Assembly: GCA_027382625.1 (NCBI GenBank)
Contig: JAJKFJ010022712.1
Coordinates: 20,437 to 84,436 of the forward strand
DNA: 64,000 nucleotides
Direction: 5' to 3'
Source: Tetmemena sp. SeJ-2015
Taxonomy: Eukaryota; Ciliophora; Spirotrichea; Sporadotrichida; Oxytrichidae
The notes beneath the pieces were generated by a model. That model saw nothing but the letters and a program-made list of their open reading frames with translations. It did not search any database and was not told the DNA's origin. Below, piece by piece: positions 25,301 to 35,132 of this stretch. Numbering within the stretch: position 1 is the first letter of the stretch; each line of letters begins with the position of its first letter. The position numbers were made by a program, and so were the translations under genes.

Positions 25301-25746
25301 TTCCTACTGAAGGTAGTGACCAGATAGAGATGCTCGCTTCTAGCTAAACTTAATATACCCGATAAAATTTACAGAAATAAAATAAGAAAATTTAAAATCT
25401 AAAGCACAGTCGTTGCAACTTCCTTGTTGGTAAAATTAATTTTACCTTTTATCTTAAAAGGTTTTATTTTTGAGTACGAGAAATAAGGAAAACTAAATTT
25501 TATGATTTCATTATTTAATAGAAGATTTCTAAACTATAATCGGAGCAAGGGCCAAAATATGATAAATCTAAGAAGAAAAGAAGAATAAGAAAGCATATTC
25601 AAAGCGAAAGCATAGTTAAAAAATATGATTCAAACTAGATAGACTAAAGAAAAGGATCTTTCAATGATATGCACCTGATTTAAATTAAAAAATCATTTGT
25701 ATATTTTATTTTTGGATTTCCAATAGAAATAGTATGCAGCCCATGA
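19343..25746 (+). CDS. FGFP-family membrane protein B (IES- and transposon-interrupted)
   Basis: ATG 19343 (MMNSKSYRHTFASKFTHF), then DTFGFPVSLTYKREVTYQS with an in-frame TAG read as Gln, and TM1. After IES removal: FDKAINNKQFTINNTSYVKD, then LEDFDYAVELVYRGTN (~19730-19770). Ectodomain motifs SNWWCPQ (~20165), SYCDPN (~20250), NETCKS (~20330) and KQIAYLKDSW (~20590) precede the second TM (SSIIMLVFGFLTKRIQRSL, ~20955-21010) and LKKLFICLDESDGS (~21075). A ~2.2 kb insertion (about 21150-23340) then breaks the gene. The C-terminal part resumes with LTPTLDKSQ at ~23390, KSDELKPKKQA (~24230), a Cys motif MPCCCSKKLQRQD (~24740), LQKEFDVIRFLKKARI-like sequence (~24860), and a basic tail KRRIRKHIQSES ending at TGA 25744-25746. 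It is the paralogue of gene D. Confidence 0.65.
19539..19578 (+). other. IES 1 in gene B, pointer AATT
   Basis: AATT at 19539-19542 and 19579-19582. Excision joins FFASQ to FDKAINN in frame; reading through reaches TGA. The same IES, with the same pointer and different internal sequence, occurs in genes C, D, E and F. Confidence 0.75.
19630..19662 (+). other. IES 2 in gene B, pointer ATGTA
   Basis: ATGTA at 19630-19634 and 19663-19667. Excision gives SYVKDLYL, exactly as in gene F, which has no interruption here. Confidence 0.75.
21150..23345. mobile_element. Transposon-like insertion in gene B
   Basis: DNA absent from paralogue D, lying between the LFICLDE segment and the resumed C-terminal part of gene B. 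It is GC-richer than its surroundings. A degraded copy of part of it (21.7-22.7 kb) lies at 48.3-49.4 kb, so it is repetitive. It carries a decayed minus-strand protein with a C2H2 finger (next entry). Zinc-finger ORFs of this sort are known in the 57-kDa protein of spirotrich TBE transposons, but I see no C4A4-type terminal repeats or 42-kDa-type transposase here, so TBE is only a suggestion. 22.75-23.2 kb also has a plus-strand frame (ILKRMLQRTAANPNIIISN) of unknown nature. Confidence 0.5.
21200..22470 (-). pseudogene. Decayed C2H2 zinc-finger transposon protein
   Basis: Reading leftward from ~22470, the minus strand encodes EKKLFGCEQCQRHFEYPQSL followed by KGHIKEVHSDKT, a textbook C-x2-C-x12-H-x4-H finger. 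A second finger follows (YPCSI, stop, EHILSLCFPQKHM then EKKH) in which the second Cys codon is replaced by TGA. After a basic region, a coding-like stretch (22105-21785) reads VTLEKCVQNYLHLADAKRKI and GVLIDHDYIAILL, and weaker frames continue to ~21200. Frames shift several times, so the gene looks dead. The finger is firm; assignment to a TBE-like 57-kDa ORF is an inference. Confidence 0.45.
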
Positions 25747-26142
25747 AGAATTTATAGTGAGAGACACAAAAAATTAATTGCTTTTGATTCAGTAAATCAA
25801 AAATTTCTCATATTTTAATAAAGCTTTGAAATTTTATTTAATAATCAACCAAATATCTCTTTTATAATTTTTTATTAATTTTCTCATTTCTCTTTAATTA
25901 ATAAAAAGACAAACATATTTGATTCTTCTACTGTTTTTTTCAAATTATAAAATTTTTACTTCAGAAGCAAATAAATCAATTAACATATTTACTTCGCTAA
26001 AATATTTTTCAATTAATAGGAAAATAATTAGCTTGGTCAAACTAATCAAAATATTGCTAAAAAAAGGTAATCGTTTAATTTTAGATATTGAGTCACTTGA
26101 AAAGGGTTAATGAATTTCAAAAGGAAAATTTAAAATATTTTG

Positions 26143-29100
26143 ATGAAAGAATTATTAAAAAAGAGCTTAGTATCAAGGCTAGCATATATTGTGGAAAGAA
26201 AAGTGCGGAAAATTGATATGTTTGGATTTCCAGTCTCCCTCACCTACAAGCGAGAAGTATCCTACTAGTCTGTATTCGGAGGCATCATGACCATATTTTC
26301 AACGCTCGCACACATAGCTTTCTTTGCAATCCAATTAAAATTGGCATTATGAAAATATAATTGTAATGAATTTGATAAGGCAATAAACCATACGCAGTTT
26401 ACAATTAATAACACTAACTATGTTTTTATGAAAAATTTTATTTTTAAATGTTAAGGATCTCTACCGCGACGATTGAGATGTTGTATTTAAATATAAAAGT
26501 TATTTGGTCTTGAAGACTTTGACTATGCAGTGTAACTTGTATACCGCGGCACCAATCAATTTAATTAATCCAAGAATTACAATAAATTATTTAAGTTTGA
26601 ATACAACTATAGATCAGAATTTAATGGATAACAAACGACAGAGAGAAAAAAAAGAGATTAATTAATGCTCTTGCGCATTTAGTAATAATTATTTCCTCCT
26701 CGAATCCGATTAGATTTTAATTGGAATTTTTGAAATAGTATTTATCACCTATCCTAATTGATATTATTCTGAATTCATAACTAACTCAGCTTTCAAATTA
26801 TTCACATTATTAAATTAGAAAGTTAAAATTTATGACCTGCGAAGTTGCACTAAACTCGGTTTTTTTGAGTTCCAGCCATTAACTCAATGACAATTTCTAC
26901 TTTGTGTTTACCCCTGAGGTGAGTTTAGTAATCCGTAGTAAGTGGAGTAGTGTCTCTAATAGAGGGGTGCGGGGATTGTTGCGGACCCCAAAGTCGTGCG
27001 ATAACTGTACTACCTTCAAGCCTTAGCCTGTTGGCCCAAGATTAGTGACCTCCCGTGTGAAAATGTTATGGGATCCTAACAAGGAGCGACGATTGCGTTA
27101 TAAATACTTCAAAGGAACCTGTCTGGTTAGGTGTAAGAGTCAGCGGTAGCAATCGCACACGAGGCCTTTGAAGGTGTGCTGAGGCCTAATCACTGCTTAA
27201 GCGCTACCAATTTTACTTTTAAAAATGATTTACCTAACAACAAGGAGTCATACTAGCCTAGTCATTTGATAAGCATGTTGCATTTTTTTCCTTTTTCCAT
27301 GTCTAAGTAACATCAGAATTCGAGTTTTTTCTCTCCCAGTTGAGGTGGGCCGGAAGATATAAGTGACTCAGAGTGAGAGCTTACAGGGAATCAGATATCA
27401 AATATCACAGTTATCCTCTCTCATCCCCAAATGAGAACGATGTGTATTAACTGAAAGTCATGGGCTGATACTTCTTTAATGCGCGCCAATTCACTTCTTA
27501 TGATCGTGCTTAAATATACCCGAGTGGTTTACTCTTTAATTCTCATATTTTTAGCCAATTATCTTTTTCTATCAGCCAATTTGATTTTGATTTTTGTTTG
27601 ATTATAAGTATTTACAATTATTTTGCCAATTAATTTCACTTTTGGTGATTATCTCTTCTTGATTGATATCTGAGACAATATTTATTGCGTAAATAATTAG
27701 AATTTATGAGGAAGTGGGATTAACCCTCGATGATAAAATTAATTCCTTAGTTGTTAAATATTGATAATAAATTATTCTCCGGTCAATTCTCAAACTCTTC
27801 ATTATAAAATTCTTAACCTCGATTCTCTTTAAATTCTGAGGTATATTACTTCGTAAAATCTGTAAACTTACTTCTCAATATCCTATGTCAACAAATATAA
27901 ATGTAATTTATAATTTAAATCAACTACGAGTCATCTTTTAAGAAAGACCCTAAAGAGGGAGAATTTCCTTATGACTAAAAGTCAACTTATGTTCCGATTT
28001 ATTTTTAAAGATGGACAGATGCACTTTTTATTAAAATATTTTTAATGCACACCCTCTAGGTTTAAAATATATTTTTAGTTTATGGGAATTTCACAAGATA
28101 ATATTGATGAATTATTTTTCTTACTTATCATTTATATCCTTCCATTATTTTTGAATACTTCAAATTGGTGGTGTCCTCAGCATACTAATTTCACAGTGGC
28201 TGGCACTCTTTCAAGTTCGGTCAGGAAGTTTTTCATTATGTAGATCTCCTATTGCAACCCATACCTCCTGAAGCTAATTAAAATGAATTGATACAAATAT
28301 TAGCTAAATTTTTTGGTGACTGAGTTAACAAACCCTATCACATTTCAATTTTACATGTAAAAAATCTGTATTTCGCTAAAATTGACATAAATTAGTTAAA
28401 CATTTTTGAAATTTTTGGAATTGGTCATAAAATAGATTTTTTTAAATCGGTTTTTACTTTATAGCACAAAATTGGTCTTTACCCTAAAAAGAAAGTTGTT
28501 TTGCCATTTTTACTAAAAGTTAATTGAAACATTTTATTTTAGACAAACAGCCTTGATTATTCTAGTTAAAATTAAGTTCTCCTATTATATCTTAATGAAT
28601 GAAGAGAAGCTTTAAGCTTTTATAATTGATAATTTACAGCTTTTATTATAATTCTAATATTTTTATTCACATTAAACTGATAATCTTTAATTCGTCTAAT
28701 ACTTATTTAGTGAATTGATTATATATCTTTATTAAGGTAAGACTTGGAAAATAAAAACCCTGGAATTTAATTGTTAAAATCTAACAAAGAAAGGAAAAAT
28801 TAAGAGAGTGATTGTTTAATTATGCTAAAGTTATAGAAAAACGCGATCTAGCTGATCAAGTTTTGATTCTCACTCTTACATAATTTTTCCCAAATAAATT
28901 CATAATTAATTGATTTTGGACAAATTTAAAATCTTAAATTTTAAAGGCCTTTTAGAAGATTAATTACATAAAAATCTCTTATCATTAGGCATATTGAGCC
29001 AACTTGGCTTTAACTTATAATTTAAAACAATGTTTTTATATAGAATAGGGTAAGATTTATTTCTTCCCCCACCCCTTATTTTCCGAATGATACCTGCAAG

Positions 29101-32100
29101 AGTAAGGAAGAAGCCGACTCTCTAATGTATTTAAAAATCTAATTATAATGCCATAAACGACGCTTCTTATTTCAAAATTATTAAATAAAAAAATCCACTT
29201 TAGAGTATTCTAATGTGCATAATGTCGGAATATAAATAAAAGAGAATTTCATCAGAAATTATTTTGCTATAATGGTAGACTTATTTTAAAGACTTTTTAA
29301 AATGATTATTTGTCTGTAATTTTTAAAGATAAGTGGTTATTGCGGTATGCAAGAATTCTAATGAACTCATACTCAACAAAAAATGTTGAGTACCTACTGA
29401 AATCATATTTTGAGGAAAAGATGCGTGACAAAATGAAAAATAAAAAAAGTATAGCAGGTTAGTTGCCTATTTTTCGCATTATGTTCATTTAAATACATTA
29501 TTTTGGAGCTTAAACTAGCCAACAAATATAATTTAGCTAAAGAGGAGTCTGAATAACAAAATCTATTTTCTCTATCAACTTTATCATAATTTGTTTAATT
29601 TATTTTGTGGGGGCTAAATTGTTTTTTAATGGTATTTATTTTGGCAAAGACGAAGGTTAAATCAAATTATTCATAGAATGATTCTCCTTAGGGGTTCTTA
29701 ATTCCTTAATAATACAGAGCTCTTTCTTATTGCCGAAATGACTTCGTATTTTGAATAATTTAAATGCGTTGAATAAATTTAATGAAGCAGCTTCTTTTGT
29801 AGCTCCGATCAACATTTCAACAAATATTTATTTTAAATCAAATATACTATAAAATCTTGAACGCTTTACTTCAGTCAGGACACAAAGATGTTTTTCTATA
29901 AGATTAAAAAATAAATTGCATACCTCGAAGATTCCTGGCTCATCGCAGGTAAATTTAAAACGTATTATTCATTTTTGTTCTCTTAATTGTTTTATAAAGT
30001 TTATGAATGAACAAAACTTAACTTATACAACTTTTCAAATTTAAAAATATCTAATTTATACTTTATAATTTTCAATACGAATAAGGGGATACGCGTGCGA
30101 GATTCGACTCGTCTTTAATTAATATCTATATTTTCCAAGATGATATATTTATGCTTAATATATTTAAAAGATGAGTATGTTTCAACAACAACTCGAACAA
30201 ATTTTAATATTGTTGATGCTCTCTCTATCACTGGAGGATTCTCATCAATTATAATGCTTGTCTTTGGGGTCCTCACTATGAGAATTTAAAGGACTCTGTA
30301 AACTTGACAAATAATATTTTTTTGTTTTTTAGCTAGCTCACATTATGCCTATAAGTTTACTTCTTAACTATGTTAAAGAAACTTTTTATTTGCTTGGATG
30401 AGAATCAAAGCGGTCCATGTTCAAACCAGACACCATTTTTAAATCATCCCCATTATTTTTGCTCATATATTTTAAGCTAATAATCGAGACATTAAGAAAA
30501 TTCACACTAAAATGGGCTAGAAAAGCGAAAACAGTACTCCAAAGTCCTTAAGTCAGAAACATCAAGACTCTGATTTGAAAACATTTATTCAAAATAGTAA
30601 TTCAAAGGATTCGATATTATTGACAACTTAAGGAAATTAATTTAAAAATTATTATAACTTGTATTTTTAAATCAGAAGAACAAAAGTTTAACTCAGAACC
30701 ACCAATTATATAAAGCTAAAGACTCAACCAAAACTTGGGTTAACTATGAAGAACGAATAGTAAACGAAAATACTCTTAAAATTCAAGTAGGCCTCTTTGT
30801 TAAAATATTTATAAATTTTAGAAATCTTCAGTTGCAAATCAAAAAAAATAAGGTAATACAAAAGATAAGTAGTGAGGAAGAATTATATTTTTGAATAAAT
30901 ATGTTTTTGATATTTTAGAATAACTGTCGAGCAAAAATAATCATACATATCATATATCAGAAAATCATTCTGCCATAAAACTTCATATGCTATATTTCTT
31001 TTTTAGGGGGGGGCCTTTCCTCGACAGTAAAATTTTCTAATGAATAAAGGTGAGAAAAAATTAGTTTATAGGATAATTTTCGCTCCTAAACCGATTCCTC
31101 CATTTAAAGAAGTGTATTCTAACATCTAAAGCTTCAAATTTCAGTCCTTATTTTGTCGGTCAGAGGTCAGCTGCACCTAAATAAAATCTATATTTTAAGC
31201 TATTTTTTCGCTATTGTAAAATAAAATTAAAGCTAAATTTTTAAATAGTGCAACATTTTTTGAATTCATGACATGCTTCAGCTATAATTCCAAAGAATTT
31301 AAACTGAAAAATTGTAGCCTTAGTCCCTTAATCATGAATTAAACTTTGGTTATATATAAATGTTGCACTATTTAAAAATTTAACTTTAATTTTATTTTAC
31401 AATAGCGAAAAAATAGCTTAAAATATAGATTTTATTTAGGTGCAGCTGACCTCTAACCGACAAAATAAGGACTGAAATTTGAAGCTTTAGATGTTCGAAT
31501 ACACTTCTTTAAATGGAGGAATCGGATTTAGGAGCGAAAATTATCCTATAAACTAATTTTTTCTCACCTTAATTCATTAGAAAATTTTACTGTCGAGGAA
31601 AGGCCCCCCCCCCTCTTTTTTATTTAAAATAAACAAGAAATAGTGAAGTCCATAATTAAAAGAAGGGTAAAAAATGCTTTTGAACTCAACTTTTCAATGA
31701 TTGATTTCATTAGGAAAAAAACACTTAGAGAATTTAAGAATTTTAAATTAATATTATAGAATTGATACCCTGTTGTTCAAGGAAATTAAATAAGCAAGAT
31801 AGAGTAAATTTAAAAGAATTATTGGATTAGATTGCTGAAATTATAGAATTTAAGTTTAAGATTGATTTAAGAATGATATATTAATTGAACATTATCTTGA
31901 CTTTTAACTATCTAATCCTTGAATGAATAACTGATAACTCATTACATCAATTTAGTTTTTTTATTTATTTCTTGTAACTAATTCTACATACTACAGTCGT
32001 AGATTGACATAAACTTTAAATTGTAGATGGCAAATTTAAGTCTAACAACTTTTTTTTTTTAAAAAAATAAAATATATCTTAGCTCGAATTTTTCTATCCA

Positions 32101-33133
32101 ACCATACTAAAATAAAGAGGATCTTTTAAAATTAACAAAACTGTATAAGGATTATTCTATAATTTAAATTTTATATTTTTTATAAAGATATTCTGATTCA
32201 GAAGGGTGTTCACCATTTGTAAAAAGAATTTGACGTAGTAAGATTTTTGAAAAAGGCCAGAATATTTAATTTATAAATAGCAGATGCGTTGGGTCACATC
32301 TCTCTTTCTCCGTTCTAGAGAGACCTCATTCCTTACTTCAACAGTAACCTACTTACTTTAAATGATTTTAATTTTATTTAAAAACTTCTTATCTCAACTT
32401 AATTTATTTTAGAATGATCACAAACCGAGACAGAATTTTCTTTAGACTTTGCAGATTCAATATCAACCTCAAACAAGAATAGCGTTAGATATAGCTCGGA
32501 CCTAATTAAGACAAAAGATAAATATACATTAACAATATAATTTATCTAAAGATAAAACTTTCAAAGATGACCTGAACGATATCGCAATAAAATATTCATT
32601 CACCCCAATTTATTTTAAGAATAAATATCGCCTATAAAAGTGCAAAGTCATAAAAGATTTTAAGGATAGTCAATAATCTCGTATTTGACTCTGAAGAAGA
32701 GCAATAGCAGTTGCAAATACTCAATACAAAACACAATCAATGCAATAGAGTGAATTTTCGCAAGGGAGGCCAACACACTCTCGAACTCAATCCAGTTAGA
32801 AAAATACAAAATCCCGAAATCGGTAATGGAATTTCCATAGTTTGATAAATATTTTTTTCCTTTATAATAGTTGGTGTGGAGGTTATTAATTTGGAAAAGG
32901 GTAAATAATTTATGATTTATTAATTAAGCTTAATGAAATTAACTAGAAAGTCAGAACTTAAATCTGAAAAGTCTCTGAAGAAAAGAAAGTTGAAGAAACA
33001 CATTTAAAGTAAAAATGTTGTCAGAAAAATTTCAGATCCATCAGAGGACTTTTATTTGAAAAAGGATATCAATAAAGATGTTATTTTATAATTTTTAAAA
33101 AATTTATGTAACTCACAATAAGAAAGTTACTGA
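26143..33133 (+). CDS. FGFP-family membrane protein C (IES-interrupted)
   Basis: ATG 26143 (MKELLKKSLVSRLAYIVERK), then DMFGFPVSLTYKREVSYQS and TM1. Later family blocks are LEDFDYAVQLVYRGTN (~26515), SNWWCPQ (~28160), SYCNPY-like (~28250), KQIAYLEDSW (~29910), the second TM block (GGFSSIIMLVFGVLTMRIQR, ~30235-30290), and LKKLFICLDENQSGP (~30375). The linker ANNRDIKKIHTKMG is at ~30480; NAFELNFSMIDFIRKKTLRE at ~31680, IPCCSRKLNKQD at ~31770, VRYSSDLIKTKD at ~32490, and after a TAGTT IES the tail VEVINLEKG...KKRKLKKHIQSKN ends at TGA 33131-33133. An in-frame TGA at 26474-26476 replaces a Thr codon of paralogue E, so C may be a pseudogene. Three C-only insertions are listed separately. Confidence 0.6.
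26333..26368 (+). other. IES 1 in gene C, pointer AATT
   Basis: AATT at 26333-26336 and 26369-26372. Excision joins FFAIQ to FDKAINH, matching B, D, E and F. Confidence 0.75.
26420..26447 (+). other. IES 2 in gene C, pointer ATGTT
   Basis: ATGTT at 26420-26424 and 26448-26452. Excision gives NNTNYVKDLYR. Same place as the ATGTA IES in B and the TATGT IES in D. Confidence 0.7.
26830..27545. other. GC-richer insert in gene C, absent from paralogue E
   Basis: The flanks (26590-26820 and 27545-27720) align with 42890-43110 and 43130-43270 of gene E, but about 700 bases in between are unique to C. The insert is clearly GC-richer, has no long frame in either strand, and contains short complementary blocks such as GGATCCTAAC with GGTTAGG and GCGGGGATTG with GACCCC. 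It could be a mobile element remnant, a SINE-like unit or a structured RNA. I recognise no known RNA family. Confidence 0.5.
31006..31613. mobile_element. Fold-back palindromic element with 9-bp target duplication
   Basis: A 608-base insertion in an AT-rich part of gene C. The left arm (31006-31258) and right arm (31358-31613) are near-perfect inverted repeats around a ~100-base spacer. The outer ends are G8 and C10 followed by CCTTTCCTCGACAG and its complement. TCTTTTTTA flanks it on both sides (30997-31005 and 31614-31622), and paralogue E (near 45820-45850) has an uninterrupted AT-rich stretch here. This is the structure of a non-autonomous fold-back or MITE-type transposon. No coding sequence is present. 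Confidence 0.8.
32838..32867 (+). other. IES in gene C tail, pointer TAGTT
   Basis: TAGTT at 32838-32842 and 32868-32872. Excision joins NGISI to VGVEVINLEKG in frame. The same pointer and position occur in gene E (47061-47091). Confidence 0.75.
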
Positions 33134-33755
33134 TTAAATTAATAAGAATTTACAGTGATAAACTATATAATAATTTTTTGCAATTTTCATCAGCTAGAAA
33201 AGCCAAGAATCCTAACCTAATTTTCAAGATTTTCTATTTTTTTGATAGTACAAATATACAATTTTTATCTTAATTATAAAAGTTAAATTGATTCTTTATA
33301 TTTAGAATTAAAGAGTGCAACTACTTCATCTATAGATAAATATTTAATGTTAATCTTTACTTGTTAATCTTATAAATATCTGAACCATTATTTTATATTA
33401 AGAATATAAATATAGATTGAATACGAATATGAATTGTCAGCTACATAAAATTTATTTAACGCCTAGGGATTTGCAAATAGCAAAGTATAGATTGTGAATT
33501 ACTAAGAGAAAGAGAAAAAAACAACCCAAGTTATAATATACTTATTCAGTGAGTTTTACTACTTTTATAAACTTAAACTAATTGATTGACCAAAAAACAA
33601 AGCAAAGAAGTCGCACAATCTATCGACTTATTATTATTCTAGTTATTAAAAAACTACTCTTTTCCACTTCCCTAACTTTGTGAGTCTGGGTATCAACTCT
33701 TTCTGCTTTCCTTCTTCACTTTCCAGATTTTAGCATGCTTTGCATATTGATCTCT
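33134..33755. other. AT-rich spacer
   Basis: No coding, RNA or repeat feature could be supported. Its first ~330 bases are shared with the spacer after gene E (47358-47620), so they belong to the duplicated block. Confidence 0.45.
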
Positions 33756-34920
33756 TCAAGTTCGCTAAAAAAAACTCTCAGATTTTTTAACATTTGGCAG
33801 ACTTTTCACTTAATCCAATCCTATTTTGATACCTCCATGAAGAGGACATTTTTTAAACTCTTCTTTGTCAAAGTTGAAAATAAAACAAGACTCTGGATGT
33901 TAAGTTCGCAATATAATCTCAGTGAGCAACTACAGGAGAAACTTTAGCTAAAGCTTGGATATGGGGCATGCTTTTGTATCAAGTTTAGTGTCATTCCAAG
34001 GAGAGAAAAAAATACCTAAGCAGCCCTTAAACAACTTTGAAAGTTTATGAGAGTATTTCTGTCCTTCTTAAAGTTGCACTTGAATGAGACAAGTCCAAAA
34101 AAAGAGAGCATGCCTAGTTTAAGAGATCAAGTTGTTTTTTACAGATTTAAAAGTTTCACTCGTTTGAATTAGGTCCGAGAATAGAACTTTCTCGAGTCAA
34201 GTTGCCAGAATTCAGGATTAGCCAAATTAAATTTAAGTTACCCATGGAAAGGTTAAAATCTTGATCATAGAATATGTACCTTACAAGTCTTGCTCTATTA
34301 AGTCTAGCATGACCGAATGTCAAAGTTTAAATCCAGGATTTGATGCTGAATAACCACAATGACTGAGTCATGGGTTTAGTCCAGCACTTTGATGCTCTGA
34401 GCTATCACTTTCACCTAGTGCTCTCTAAAGTTGTCAAGTCAGCACTAACAAAACTTTCTTGCTTTAATCTCAGACTCTTATAACTTTTCATTTCAAGTAT
34501 TCGAATAATTATTCACTAGATCCAACCAGGGTGAGTACTGCGCATTGAGCAGGACATAGCACTTCAAAATCTTGCAAGTCTCTAAGACCTGAAAGTAGCT
34601 GTGATCACAGCATTGCCGATGAAGACCAGAACATCCTTTTCTTTAGTCCGTAGAGAGGATATTACACTGAAAAGTGTTTTGCCCACTAAGTTCTCAAAGA
34701 TGGTTGAATCTACTTCTCATGCAAATATTTGAGTAGAAGATGTTCAGTGGTCTCAAGAAAGTTAAGACATCGAATACTACTTCATTCAATTCTGCTTGAG
34801 CAAAATCTAAACTATTACTAAAGAGATAAGTCCTCTTTATTGAATTAAGAGGAAGGAGTTTATGTTTTGAAGATTTTAGGCTAGATTGAAAAGTTTTCTT
34901 TTAATCTCATTAAGATTGAT
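33756..34920 (-). CDS. Unrecognised minus-strand gene (IES-interrupted)
   Basis: Starts at ATG 34920 (MRLKENFSIQPKIFKT). Successive segments read EVVFDVLTFLRPLNIFYSN (~34790), STIFENLVGKTLFSVISSL then KEKDVLVFIGNAVI (~34700-34600), LETCKILKCYVLLNAQYSPW (~34590-34530), TFGHARLNRARLVRYIFYDQ (~34330-34260), and finally KLDTKACPISKLQLKFLLQ with FNFDKEEFKKCPLHGGIK (~33990-33830), ending at TGA 33758-33756. Each segment has TAA/TAG as Gln and a protein-like composition, and frame changes between them suggest IESs. About 350 residues in total. It is not part of the FGFP duplication: nothing like it lies after gene E. No family recognised. Confidence 0.5.
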
Positions 34921-35132
34921 GAACTATAAATATTTCCGATTTAGAAGTTTTTTTGAGAGATTAACAAGCAAGCAATTGAAAATTAATTAAAAAAATTAAA
35001 AAATATTCTTTGGGCTTCTGAATTTAAAAGTAGATTCGAAGAGTTAAAATTAGATAAAGTAGTGAATAAAACTTGTATTTTAAAGAAGAATTTGAAGAGA
35101 GAATAACTCAATACTTAAGAATTAATTATTAG

